Program-made: the position numbers and the translations under genes
Source of the DNA: Magicicada septendecula
Lineage: Eukaryota > Arthropoda > Insecta > Hemiptera > Cicadidae
Assembly: GCA_034769895.1 (NCBI GenBank)
Contig: CM068369.1
Location: 149,445,574 to 149,509,573, forward strand
DNA length: 64,000 nucleotides
Direction: 5' to 3'
The notes under the pieces: model-generated
Seen by the model: the letters and a program-made list of their open reading frames with translations, nothing else
Database searches by the model: none
Told to the model about the DNA's origin: nothing
Shown here: positions 24,585-36,599 of the stretch, in pieces
Layout of the letters: each line of letters opens with the position of its first letter
Position numbering within the stretch: position 1 is the stretch's first letter

Positions 24585-27452
24585 TATTATTTGCTTTGAG
24601 AAGTGTAAGCCATATAGTTTCTGCTTATCCAACTTACACTACTCCAGTATCTCCCAACTTACACTACTCCAGTATCTCAGACACGAAATTAATTATTTGT
24701 TATATTGAACACTTTTACCCATATCACTTAATTCAGGAACCCTTCCATAATGCAATTCAGTAACACAGATGTAATAGTACATTATGCAATATCCACCATA
24801 ATAATTAGAATCAAGTCTTTTAGTTTATTCATCGCAGTTAGAACTAAGTAACACTTAATTATATCTTACAGTATTTCAACCGTTTACAATGCTTTTTTAG
24901 AATAACTAAATGTGTTGTTGTGTAGTTTTCATTTTTATTGAACACAATCAATGTGTACCACGTAATAATATTGCTTGATCCAGGCTTGCTTCAAAAATTT
25001 TCCGGTACTTGAAGGTTCGAAAATTTCTGTGTCCTAATTATAGTCGTTATAATTGCTGTTGATACGAAATTAGGTTGCATTAAGTAATCAACGCCATTTT
25101 CGTTTTTTTTCTCGTTCACTGTCTGCGTCACGTCTTAAATTCTTGGTATAGGTAGAATATATATCATGAATTACTTATACTGAGAAAGTACGGATGAATT
25201 TAAAATATTTACTTTGGGGGAACACAAAATTATGTACAATATATTGTTCCATAAAGTTATACTTACTGTGCTTTATGTCAATTATTTTAAATGAATGTAA
25301 GATAGAGCCTATTTACTTCTGTCAAAACAAGTAAATATTTTAAACTTGGGCTCGACTTGTTTTGTCGAAAGTGAGATTATAAAAATTACGTAAGGTGTAA
25401 GTGAAGACAGGTGAGAGACCTAATACATAAAACTTTAATTAACAGTTTTATAATAAGTGGTACATAATTGAACGCCCATTGTACGTAACTGCTTAATTGT
25501 TTTGAGTACATGGTTTGCACTAAACCTAATTTTTAAATATCTGTTGTACGTGTGTGATTATGTCACTTTAAGCATTTAATGTACTGAATTTAGCACTAGC
25601 TGATAACAGTGGTTAAGGAGGATAATAATTATATTTTTTGATTACAAACTTTTTAGTTTTAATTATTTCTAACTACTACTTTTGATGAAATAGTTTCTCT
25701 GTCTCTAGTCGTGTATACCTGACTTCATACATAACCAAACACACACTGATATAAAGATGCTCTTTTGTAACTGTTAGATAAATTCTTAAAAATTTGGTAG
25801 TATCAAAAAATATGGACCATACAGTAGAAAAAATGTTTGACGTAACTGTGTATTGATTCTCACAGTTATGCAAGTTCCTTAAATGTTCTGTTGACTAAAC
25901 TGAAGTCTTCCAGTTATGTAAAGTACATAGTTCATATAAAGAATGAAGTATACTCAACACATTCACATACAAACACAAATTATAATATACTGTAGTTTTA
26001 TAATATAAAGTGTCCTCTAGTCACACTGAAGTCCCGAATATTGCTTTTCTATCTGTGTAGTGATTTATTATAGCTTACTGAGAAAAAACGTACTTTTATT
26101 TGTTCTCAGACATCTCATCTATTTACTTCTTCTCAATCATCATAAAATATCACTTTACTTCGAAATCATCACATGTTCAAATATAGTAAAATACACACAC
26201 ACACTCTCTCAAATATAATAAGGTATGAAACGTGTGGGAACGGACTAGTATACAAGTATATAGTCTTCCCACTGAACATTATATACAATATTATATTTTT
26301 ATGGGAGATATTGAAACATGCTAATAAATAAAAATGTTCAGTAAATATAATAAATTGTACAGATTTTATTCTTCATTATTTTATTATTAATTACCGTATA
26401 GCGTAATTTTTTGCCGTTTTTTACATACTAACATGTATGTATTACTTCAATGCAAGTTTAATGGTTACACAACCTAAACCGTCATTTATTATTAAATATT
26501 TTAAAATTATTAAGTTAATTTTTTCGCGTAATTTAAAGGAATTCTTATGTTCAAAAAATTATATTTAACTTGTTTATAATACAATGAATTTTAAAAATAC
26601 CTTATCGTTTTATAACAACTTATAAAAAAACAGAATTTCATATGCATATACACATCGGAAGACATAAGAAGTCTGTAGGACTAGTTCAGTGCCTAGATAT
26701 AATGGTACTTTGAAAACCTACGATAAAATACAAAATACAATTGCTTTTTAATACTGGCAATCTCAGTGTTGTCTGAAGCATAAACCAAACATTTAAATAT
26801 TTTGTAGAGAATAGTTTACACGCACGTGTTGGCCAGAATAACATTATATATGTGTTCGACGTATTGTAGGACATAAACACAGTCTGATATAAGGATAAAG
26901 ACGGAACACTCTTCTAAAATTCTGTTACATTATATTTTTAGAACTTTGTTTTGTACAAAGGTGCAAATAAACTGCGTTGGTGATTCATCTCAACTCTTCG
27001 GATTAATGTCTACGAATAACGTTTGTTTTAAATGGGTTAGTGCAATTGCATAATTCGATACAACAAATTTGGTTGTAACCAACATGTAACGATATTTATC
27101 TTAAGATCTCCAAAACAGTAATTAAAAAGAGGGAATTATAGTCAATAAAAGTATATAAGAATTTAAAGACATTGCTCGATCGTTTATTATAGTGATTCGT
27201 TTTGCTTTGATTTTAATTCGGTTTTTTTAATATTACTGTGTGATGCTGGGTATTGTAACTACTCTGAAGGAGTTGCTCAAATTATCAGCAAAGTGAAGTA
27301 AAATGTAAAGTCGTCACAGTGGAACGACATCGATGGAAAACGAAAAGTACAACACTTTCTTTCTTGGTCAGTGGCCGAAGTATATGTTCTCTCAATAAGC
27401 TGCGAGTAGATTACTGTGTTGTGTAACATAACTGAATGGGTGATTGTTAAAA

Positions 27453-27615
27453 GGTACCTAAGTCATATTTTTTCCTTTTTGAGGTAATTGCATTTTCGCT
27501 ATCTATAGGGGTTTACACACGTTTGAGTGTCACAACGTACCTCAGTCAAGCTTTCTTTCTACGTATTACAGCCAGTGTCTTTTCTAAAGTGAGTGGCAAA
27601 AGGTACCTAAGTCAG
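27453..27615 (+). repeat. subterminal GGTACCTAAGTCA repeats
   Basis: Three copies in the left subterminal region (near 27453, 27537, 27602), the last followed by its own inverted half (TGACTCAGGTCCCTTTTAAC), plus copies near 29917 and 29981 on the right. The palindromic GGTACC core and the end-proximal placement fit transposase recognition sites. Confidence 0.6.
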
Positions 27616-27777
27616 TGACTCAGGTCCCTTTTAACATTCAACCGTTGGTAGCACTGCAAGTTGTTTTCTGGAGCTGGTTCTTTTTGCTTCTTTTCTTTGT
27701 TGTGCTGGGTTTATTGTGTTGATTGGCAAATAGTGGAGGTTATGTTATTGTAGTGTTAGGAAGGTAATTATTACAAA

Positions 27778-29758
27778 ATGAGTGAATGTAGCGATTTAAA
27801 TAGCAGTCCATTAAAAACACGAAAGAGGAAGAAAAATCCAGAAGCTTACAAAAGGAATGTTATAAAGAAATTGAAATTACAAGGCAAAGAATACATTGGA
27901 CACGGGTTATAGATAGGTGGTTTTTCCCAATGAATGGGTTAGTATGTAGATAGTAGATTTACCCCTAACGGTAAATGTCTGTAGCTATGTGACTGTTTGT
28001 TTGCAAAAACATAACCTAACATTACTACTGGGAACAAAAATAATCAGTGCTCATTTCAATCTTATTAATTACCTAGGTCTAAATCATTTTTTATTTGTTT
28101 TCAGGTGCAAGAAAAACTGCTTTACAAAGTTTGGTGACATAGATAAAGCCTTGGTATACGACTCTTTATATGCTGATTTGCAATCTAAAGACGAACAAGA
28201 TTTGCATTTACAAAGGATGATAGAGGTGACTAATGTTAAGCAACACCGTCCTAGGAATGATGATGCTTCTTTGAGGGTGAGCTCATTTAAATACCACGTA
28301 CTTGTTCGTGAAACTAAGATAGAAGTTTGTCGGGAGGCTTTTTTTAAGCTGTATTATGTGACTGATAAGCGAATTAAACGTATTAGACAGTTACTTCTGG
28401 AAGGAAAATCACCACGCGACAAGCGTGGCAGACATCCTTGTTCAAAGAAAATTGGCCCAAACGAACTGTTCAACATACATGAACATATAAGCTCATTTCC
28501 TGTGTACAAAACGCACTATGCATCTGATACAAACTTTACGTATTTGTCATCTGAACTGTCCGTAAAAAAAATGTATGACTTGTATAAGCTAAAATATCCT
28601 GGTACAAATACCAAGTATGAGTTTTTTAATACATATTTCAAAGGAAATTTTAACCTAAAGCTTGGAAAACCACAAATTGACACCTGTTGCTTTTGTGAGG
28701 AAAAAAAAAGTGCGAATACGTAGTCCTCATTTACACGATACTGCGAGAAGTCGCGACTGCAGAATTAATGGTGCATATGAGGCGAGCTAAACAGTTCACA
28801 TCTGCTCTTAATGAAACAACTAAAAAGAGTAAGGAAAATGAAAATATCTTAGGCCCTGTATTTAATTTTATGCAAAATGTAAGTTTACCGAAGATTCCTG
28901 TTCAGGAAATTTTTTACTTAAGGCAACTCACAGTGAACGTTTTTTGTATTTTCAACACTAAAAGAGATTTAGCCCATTACTACATCTACCATGAAGGTCA
29001 GGCCCACAAAGGACCCGATGAAGTTGCTTCGTTCCTGTTGGACTACATTAAAAACCATGTACCCGAGACAGTTACCGAGTTACATCTGTTTTCGGATAAT
29101 TGTCCTGGGCAAAACAAGAAGCATACGTTGTCAAGAGTTTGTCTTGCCCTAACCGATATGTGCAGGTTTAAAACGATTAAACACTTTTTTCCTTTACGTG
29201 GACATTCATACAATCCATGCGACCGAAAATTCAGCGTAATAAAACGTCCCATTAGGAAATGTGACCGTATTTACACTCCACGTGAAGATTGCGAGCTTAT
29301 AGCTAATGCTGAAAAAAAACATCCAGGGACAATTACGCCGGTCGAGACCGACATGATCATTGGGTTTTCTACTTGGTGGCCTACTAATTATAAGAAGTCG
29401 TCAATTTCTCTTGAAACCAGACACCTTCCAAGAAATGAATGAGCGCAATTTAGTATTTCCAAATATCATTTTTTTGAGTACTCTCATGAACACAAAGGTA
29501 TTTTGTAAAAACTTGTGAGTACATAAGATCAGGTGGTTTTGAAAGCCTGAATGCCTTTATCCTGAAGAAAACTAATGAAGTATCTTTACCTAGTCAAGAA
29601 GCTTATCCACAAGGAAAAATACCTATCAAAAATAACAAAATTGAAGAATTGAAGACTTTAAGAAACTTATGCCGTATATTGTAGAACACAAAGGCTTTTT
29701 CGATCAACTTTTACAGTGGCCAGTAACTTATGATGTTTCTCTCAATGATAATGAATAA
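27778..29758 (+). pseudogene. putative DNA transposase (unclassified), spliced and frameshifted
   Basis: Exon 1 (27778-27905) begins at ATG with a basic nuclear-type N-terminus (KTRKRKKNPEAYKRN). An intron 27906-28104 is inferred: a GT donor and a strong pyrimidine-rich TTTTCAG acceptor, phase 2, which restores the frame into CKKNCFTKF. Exon 2 carries the conserved blocks RNDDAS, a SPRDKRGRHP linker, SVKKMYDLYKLKYP, a CCFCEE zinc-like motif, then HLFSDNCPGQNKKH (probable catalytic Asp) and LRGHSYNPCDRKF. Breaks are visible at about 28700 (after an A-run), about 28750, and at 29440 near the end; coding similarity continues to TAA 29756. The total of about 600 residues is near full length. This copy is probably dead but recent. 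Only the three late breaks separate it from an open gene. Confidence 0.72.
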
Positions 29759-30135
29759 GGCAAGAAAAACAAGTCTTCGTAATGTAATAATATTCATTAA
29801 CTATTAAAGATTTGTGTTTGTAATATGAGGTAACATATATTGTTCATTATTTAATAAAAACCTGCATTATTTCAAACCAAACCGTAGCCTACTTTAAATT
29901 TTATTGAGTGTTAAAAGGTACCTAAGTCAACAAGATAAAATAATTTTTTTCTGGTTTCCTATTAGGTATTAGGCGTCAAAAATGTACCTAATTGTAAGTC
30001 TATATATATATATATTTTAATATGTAATTTAACCAAAGCACTATTTAATAACACACAAGAAAAAATAAGTTTTTTTTTTGTTTTTCTCAAAACTATGAAA
30101 AAGTGAATTACGTATCTTTTAACAATCACCCATTC

Positions 30136-30659
30136 ATTCTGTATTCCCCCTCAGTCTGTTTGTTACCTCTTCTGTTACAATAATCCTGTTTCCTCGACCA
30201 ACCCGTCTTTTGTCTTGTTACTGTAAGACCTAATAGGACGAGACTTGACAATTAGATTACTCAATTGTTTAGTTTCATTGTGTAATATGTTACTTAGAAT
30301 TTATAAAATAAAAATCTTTACCATTTCTTTACGGCAGACAAGAAACTTCCATATATACTTGAATAGTAATTTTTGTTTGACATAAAAGTAATGTCGAAGC
30401 TGCCATATCTGCAGTACTAGAAAACTCCATCAAAACAAGAACAGGTATCTAAATCAAGTAGAACAACACATTAGCATATGCAAATAGATACTGCAAATAT
30501 GCTACTAGTACTGATACTTCATAATTTTAATGAAGAAAGTTGTGTTTATCTATAGTGGTGTGCAACAGTGATAATTCTGTTTGTACTGATACTTCCATTA
30601 TGTTTCAATTAAAACAAGTCCCATTATTTTGATGCAAATTTTAGTAATTTTATTATATC
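30136..30659. other. non-coding stretch
   Basis: Nothing supported between the DNA transposon and E2. Confidence 0.5.
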
Positions 30660-30663
30660 ATAT

Positions 30664-30843
30664 TGTTACGACATCACAGAAAAATCTACGTGTTTATCTA
30701 ACGTTCCAGAGGGATCCGGAATGTAATGCGTGTGGCGTAAGTGACTCCCGACGCATTAGCTAGACCGTGACAGAAGCCGGGCGAACTGTGACAAGGCCGC
30801 AATTAATTACGTCGTACACACTGGCGCTAACGCTCAGTATGGA
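30664..30843 (+). repeat. truncated 5' LTR of E2
   Basis: The first 180 bp match the 3' LTR (40176 onward) through GGCGCTAACGC and CAGTATGGA. The remaining about 330 bp of LTR, the PBS and the leader are gone. CAGTATGGA occurs at the break (30835-30843) and again at 30850-30858, where gag begins, so a deletion between short repeats is likely. The TATA box, initiator and primer site are lost. Confidence 0.8.
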
Positions 30844-30853
30844 ATATCTCAGT

Positions 30854-31319
30854 ATGGAGACAGAGGAACGACGACGACAGGAGGCAGAGTAACGAAAGCG
30901 TGAAACAGAAGACATCAAAGCATTAATACAGGAGCAGAAACAGATGCAAGAACATAGTACAGCAGAATTGGGTCTCCTACGAAGTGAGCTTGATAAGTTA
31001 CAAAAATATCAGAGGTACAAGAAATAAATTACATTAAAATAGCTGAAGTAGAAAAATCTGTCTCGAGTGTTGAAGAATCGATGCCTAATAAAATAGCTGA
31101 AGTAGAAAGATCTGTCACGAGTGTGGAAAAAGCTATGTCAACAAAAATAAAAGACTCGATTACAAATATAAAAGAGCAGATTAAAAATGAAGTCGAGCAG
31201 TGCCTGAAGATACAACCAAAACAACATTGTGAACAGACTGTACCAATGATAAAGACAGAAAAAGGCGCAGAAAATATGTTAATAGAGAAAGTCACTTTGC
31301 CTGCAGTAGGGACATATAG
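30854..31319 (+). pseudogene. gag: gag of E2, N-terminal coiled coil
   Basis: From ATG 30854 the frame reads a charged coiled coil (METEERRRQEAE, then after TAA an EQKQMQEH and ELDKLQKY series), followed after another stop by IAEVEKSVSSVEE-type heptads. The segment MPNKIAEVERSVTS onward (31081) is open until the sequence is cut by the minus-strand LTR near 31315-31320. At least two stops make it non-functional. Its role was Gag multimerisation. Confidence 0.65.
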
Positions 31320-31364
31320 TATTATTATTGGAATTGGCAATTAATTAATTAATTATGTTGCCGT

Positions 31365-31479
31365 GCCCCACGATCTTGGAGCGCCAATATTTATATAGGT
31401 AAATTTGGGTCATAAATTAATAGATTACCCTAATTATATAAAATATGACTTTAGATAGCCCCGTGTTGTGGGAGCGCCA
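31365..31479 (-). repeat. two PBS-like motifs in the minus-strand LTR
   Basis: Minus-strand TGGCGCTCCCACAACACGGG (31479-31460) and TGGCGCTCCAAGATCGTGGG (31386-31367), both followed by GC. They share TGGCGCTCC and end GGGGC like the tRNA-Lys complement TGGCGCCCAACGTGGGGC, with changed middles. They lie 93 bp apart, upstream of the LTR end. Confidence 0.65.
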
Positions 31480-32617
31480 ATTTTATACGGTTTATTGTGG
31501 TTTAATTAATATTTTACTTTTCTTAATTGTTACTGATGTAAGGGTGAATGAGTAGACCCTTCATCAGCTAATTACCACAACGTAATTAAGGTACAAATCT
31601 ACTAATTTACTTAGGTTGCTTCTTTAATATTAAATTATAATGGTGATGTGACTTGTGAATTACACAGGGTTTACTGAGAATGATGAACGCATTATTGATT
31701 GATTGCTTAGGTACTAATTTATTATATGTTAAACATTTTGTATTCAATAACAAACATATAAATATCTTCCTGGTACCTGTAAATACATACAACATATATC
31801 AAAACATAAATTCCTCCTTACTTGCTCCCTGTAATTACATACAACATATAAAATGCATACAACAAATCAAATAATATTATTCTACCTAATGCGTTCATTC
31901 ACCCAGATGGACGGCTTTAATAGAAAATAAATATATATACTGAATGCAACCTTCTTTTAATAACTTTTCTCATATTTGCTCAGGGTTAGATTCTTGGAAA
32001 GAGACAGGACAGTAGTTAATTATGTTAACAAGATCATAAAGAGTTACTTGGTTTAGTTAATCCGTTAATCCATCGGTGCTATCTCCAGGTGATGATGATC
32101 GTTGGAAATGTTGCTCCATTGAATTGCGATGGTGATGATCACTTTCACTTGTTATTCACTCGCGTCGTTAACAGAATAGTGTTTTGTGTTATTCTATGTT
32201 CACACGCTCCAAATTGTCTCCGCGCATATCCATGTTTGATTAAATGTTCTGTGTGTTCTTTGTGTGACTACGCAAAGGTATTATTGTGTGGCTAATTAAT
32301 ATTTCCTTTGAATAAAAGTGTCTTGGTTATAGTGATTTATAGATATGATTACAACGTTCACGCACATTGTGAATTACTGTTCGCTATACTGTTTTCTAAT
32401 ACGTAAGCGATTATATATTCTTAGTTAAAGAAAGTTCAGTTCCCATTCGCGTACTTTGAGAATTCACGGTTGTTTGATATGCCGATACACTTCGAAATTC
32501 GCGTGAATGTTCTTAGTAGAAGTACGACACTTAGTAAACTTGCGAGATTGTTTATAACATTATAAAGTTAATTACGAGAGTTATATGTCGCACAAATACT
32601 TTTGTAGTCCGATTGAA

Positions 32618-32770
32618 TATAAGACTCTTCGCGAACTGTTTGGTAAATTACGTTAAACACTCGAAGTTTTTATATAAGACTCCTCGCGAACTGTTCGAGA
32701 GTTATTATAAGACTTTCAACGTTATTATATCACTGCCGAAAATTGTAATGTGACTCCCGAAATTTGTAAT
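32618..32770 (-). repeat. degenerate tandem repeats within the inserted LTR
   Basis: TATAAGACTCTTCGCGAACT and TATAAGACTCCTCGCGAACT, then two or three shorter ATAAGACT / GTGACTCCCGAAA variants. They may be U3 enhancer-like repeats. Confidence 0.55.
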
Positions 32771-33672
32771 AAGACTGCCTCGTCCCGCGTTCGACACTTA
32801 CTTTTTATTAACGTCTCCCTTCTAGAAATTTGGTCTCAGGCTTGTCCACGCCTAAGATTACCATGATAGTCTGAAACTCTACCCTCTCTCGAAGTCGTTT
32901 CCCACCATCTCGAAGTCTTCCAGTCTTCTACCCTCTGATTTGTTCTTCTGTTAGTTGCTATGGAAACGGGCCTCTTTTCCGCTCTCTCTCGTAAAATACT
33001 TTGTTCTGATAGGTAGCTAGAGATGTCCTTTGAATCGACTTGTCCAGGCGTCACTCTCGTTCTGGGAAATGCAAGCCATTCCCGGCGTGTCAATCAACTC
33101 ATTGTTCGAGTCTCCAGCAAGGGTTTACTCTTAATATCCCGGGTATTGTTCGTTACAGAAACTATGTGTCATGGCAATTAACAGTTTTCCATCCAGTGTC
33201 GACGGTTGTAACCTCCACGCTTTCTCGTTGTAAATTTCAGCTTGTCACTTAAGCGTATATCCCGCTGTGACTTGACGCTGGTTCTCTTCATAGTTTGTTG
33301 TTTGGATCGTTTCTAAAGACTGCAGTACGTCCTGAACCCTTTGTCTCTCGTCTCGTTTTTTGTATAGTGACCTCGTTCCTTAGCTGCACCTCAATGCACG
33401 CTCGCTTCGATTCTGCGTAAACGTCCGGCTGAGCCAAGTAAATTGTTCAAATTGTTACGGTGTCATAATTCTCCGTTGGCACGCTCCTGTCAACTCAAGT
33501 CGTCACTTCTTATTGTTGCTTCGTACTGAACGCGCTTCTATTGTATGATAGGGCGTTAGTTGTCACCTACCCCGATTACTTTGTTTTATGGCTCTGTTCT
33601 TAGAGTCACTGCCACCGTAGCGTGAGAACAACTGGTCAAGCAAGAAAATTAAATTTTTAATATTTTCATTGC

Positions 33673-34050
33673 TATAGACAGTTCATGTCAAAGCTCCAAC
33701 TTTGACGGAAGCAGTCACTGGGCAACGTACCTCCGCCAATTTGAAGCTGCTGCATGCGCAAATAATTGGACGGAGAAAGCCAAGGCAGTTTCACTCGTTC
33801 TCTCAGTAAAAGGACCCTCGGCAGAACTACTACAGAAAGTGCCACCTGACAGACAGAACACCTATGCCGAATTGATAAAAGCTCTGGAATTACGGTATGG
33901 TGATAAAAATTGGCGAGATGTGTACTGCACCCAGTTGAGAGCAAGGTGACAACATTTTGGGAAGAGTCTTCAAGAGTTTGAAAGAAGTATCGACAAACTA
34001 ATTAGACTGGCCTATCCTGAAGCGCCAGAAGATTTTCGAACGAGTTTTAC
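33673..34050 (+). pseudogene. gag: gag of E2, capsid part
   Basis: After the first insert the Gag frame resumes with FDGSSHWATYLRQFEAAA and then AVSLVLSVKGPSAELLQ, typical of the Retrotrans_gag capsid of gypsy elements. A frameshift precedes FDG, and a TGA stop (probably a CGA-to-TGA change) lies near 33947, after QLRAR. The coding sequence is cut at 34050 by the next insertion in the middle of a codon block (FRTSFT). Confidence 0.8.
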
Positions 34051-34054
34051 AATG

Positions 34055-36232
34055 TGAAACCCCCCCTTTATTTTCTAAGTTTTCTTTTGTAATTTTTTTT
34101 GAATTTTTATTTTATTTAAGTTTTTTTTTAAAGGGGAGAGACATCATATTTAGAACTAGGTGGTGAACCTAGATGAAGCGAAAGTGTGCAAAGCCCAATT
34201 ACAATTACAGACATGTCCCCCCCCCCAGGTGAATGACAGGACTTGCAAATGAAAAAATTTTTAACCAACAAGCGTATGCTTTATTAAACCTGCAAGATGT
34301 TACATAAAATGACAAGTTCTTGATTGTGTGAGCACACCATTAAGGGCAGAATTATATATATATATATATATGTATATCAATTAATATTCATAATGTCACA
34401 AAGTAAGTGAATTTGATATTAACATAATTGCAAAATGTCTGCCTGATTATGTATGAGTCAAAGGTAGCAATAATCTCATTCATAAAAGCAATACTAATCC
34501 ATAAGTGTTGTATAGTTTCAAATAGGCTAGCCTTTTTTGTCTTAGTAAGCACATTTATGGTTTTTCTCTTTTCTAAATTCATTACATATTCCCCCAGCAA
34601 AATATAGTAAAATTACACACACAAACACATACACAACATGAATGACACAACACCCCTCATATCAGTACTAAATTCCTCATAAACCCAATCCAACTACCGT
34701 AAATGAATGCACCATAATATGTATATATATGTAGAAATATAATGACAGGTTAATCTGAATATCTCAGCTCCTAAGCGTAGATTTGCCTTGGTAATTAACA
34801 CCAGAGAATGTAAGTGACCGCCCCAAGACTCAACCTACTAAACGACCCTGACTTTAATCATTAAAGCGCTAAGTATATGTGAGAAAGAAAATAGTTTCTC
34901 ATCTAACGCATCAGACAGCCCCCGTTACGTGATTAAAACTCAGCCATGACCAGATGACATGATAGCACAAGATAATTAACTCCCTAATGGTCTTAATTAG
35001 ATGAAAAGTTAGATCTTACAGCAAACTGCGGATATGTGTGTATGTGTGTAATTTCTTACACATTATAAACAGTTATAAGATATTTCATTAGGTCTACTGC
35101 TGTAATGTTCACACATGCAATAACATAATTGAACATGAGAGTTTGTGCTAGAATATTACGGTCAAAACTTCACGAGCGAGCTTCTGGCGGCTTCTGTGCA
35201 TTCACCATGTTGTGAAGAGAGAAATAGATAATTAGAATGTTCCCACCTGGATTGTCCGGTGTACCAGTCAATAGTGGCGCTGATCAGTAATGTAACGGTC
35301 GTATCACAGGTCCTGGGGGCAGCATAGCGTTGGAAGAGTGTTCGAACAGTTGTTCTCGACTGACGGCAATCGTGGCTAGAAGATCGTCTCTGCCAGTAGG
35401 GTGGACAGATGTACGTCACACCCGACACCCATCTCGCCTTTGTTCGAGCACCTGTGACATGTAATAGGTTGTAGAGGGTGTCATAAGAAAAAATACGCCA
35501 CATAGGCCGTCCACATCAAATTCCAACACCAACTTTAAACATCAACAGCGCACACACACATATCGCCACTAATTCATATTAAACAGTATTAAGCTCCCCA
35601 GCTGTGACTTATTTCTCTCATCTACCAATTACTTTTAAGTATTTCGTTGAAATATTCAAAATAATTAATTACGCATTTCGTAATTATTTCTAACACCAAA
35701 CACAGCTGAGTGCAAGATGCATTAGTATTTTCTTTATTGAAGTCAATTTGACCCACTACATTTACATTCATATTAATTTAATTTTGTAACAGCGTTAACG
35801 CCCAAATTGAAAACTGCTCTACACGCACACACACACAAGTATAATTTATAATAGAGGCTGAAACATAAAAATATATTTGGGGTTAGAATATTTTCAGAAC
35901 CCGCTAACTTGTACATACCTGGAGCTATACTTTATCTAGCCAACCATAGCGATAGCCGAGGAAGTCCAGAACAGAAGGTTGCCGCCAGTCGAGAGCAGAT
36001 GACCAGGTTGGAGGATAGAACAGAAATGAGACCGATTCAATGTGTCGGTCAACCCAAGTAAACTCTGGATGCAGGAATGTACAGAAACAGCTGGACGCGC
36101 CGACCGAATTGCGTAGTTGCACTACATCTGTGTGTATAAACGGACGACAACAACAACCGTATGGCAGTGCATGACGTCACCGCCGCTCGTTTTAAAATAC
36201 TTATGATACGCTGCCGAACCCAGTACGGCACA
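34055..36232. repeat. 2.18-kb LTR-like insertion with 4-bp target duplication
   Basis: It begins TGAAACCCCCCCTTTATT and ends GTACGGCACA, that is TG...CA, and is flanked by AATG at 34051-34054 and 36233-36236. Removing it and one AATG rejoins the E2 gag frame without a shift, which fixes both edges. There is no coding capacity, so a solo LTR (orientation unknown) is the best reading; a non-autonomous element is possible. It includes a poly-C run near 34216, an (AT)n tract at about 34345-34370, and no PBS-like motif. Confidence 0.75.
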
Positions 36233-36236
36233 AATG

Positions 36237-36564
36237 CAGACATTTTCTGCCGGTGTCCGAGATAACGAACTACAGCAAGTGTTACGAATGGCAAGACACC
36301 AGAACAGTGCGGACGCCCTGGTACATGCTTTGCAATTTGAGGCCGCCAAATCAGCGTCTGGTTGGACAAGTCATAAAGTGCGCGCTAAAAGATCGCGACG
36401 ACACAAACGATGAGGAAGAAGAACAAGGAACAGAGACTCGACGGTCGGCGCCACAGAATAAAATAAGAAAGGATGGAAGACCGAAGTGTTATAGATGTGG
36501 GAAACTTGGACATCTACAACGAGATTGTCGGGTTAGAATTCAGCAGCAGGGAAACAAGCAGTAG
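36237..36564 (+). pseudogene. gag: gag of E2, C-terminal part with zinc knuckle
   Basis: It resumes in the frame GVRDNELQQVLRMARHQNS and ALQFEAAKSA. It then shifts frame near an acidic DDTNDEEEEQG stretch to the nucleocapsid knuckle CYRCGKLGHLQRDC (CX2CX4HX4C, about 36487-36528), which would bind RNA. It ends at TAG 36562. At least one frameshift. Confidence 0.82.
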
Positions 36565-36599
36565 TCGGTACAACGGGGCGTGTGCTAACTAACTGGAGG

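Larger units (their letters stand above)
23333..27433. other. non-coding AT-rich stretch with small duplications
   Basis: No genes supported. It contains the 86-bp repeat pair (23735-23820, 24499-24584) and a 26-bp tandem doublet (CAACTTACACTACTCCAGTA-like) at about 24629-24680. The rest shows no structure I can defend. Confidence 0.55.
27434..30135 (+). mobile_element. 2.7-kb TIR DNA transposon with spliced transposase
   Basis: The ends form an inverted repeat: GAATGGGTGATTGTTAAAAG at 27434 and its near-exact complement ending at 30135. Inside both ends is a recurrent subterminal motif GGTACCTAAGTCA (27453, 27602, 29917) with variants (GTACCTCAGTCA near 27537, GTACCTAATTG near 29981). These are likely transposase-binding sites. 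The single gene lies between. A target duplication could not be fixed; the flanks share only AT. The transposase is of an insect family I remember from uncharacterised predicted proteins but cannot place in a named superfamily. Confidence 0.8.
31320..33672 (-). repeat. LTR of another gypsy-type element inserted in E2 gag
   Basis: About 2.35 kb of sequence unrelated to E2 interrupts gag. On the minus strand its distal end carries two tRNA-Lys PBS-like motifs (31479-31458 and 31386-31365), as in the U5 of E1, so it is read as a long minus-strand solo LTR. A possible 5-bp target duplication is TATAG (31315-31319, 33673-33677), but the implied ends are not TG...CA, so the boundaries are approximate. 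It holds internal tandem repeats at 32618-32770 and a 45-bp doublet with AATACATACAACATAT at about 31767-31860. Confidence 0.55.

Noticed and set aside
31081-31344. Independent small coiled-coil gene
   Set aside because: It continues the broken E2 gag from 30854 and is cut by the inserted LTR.
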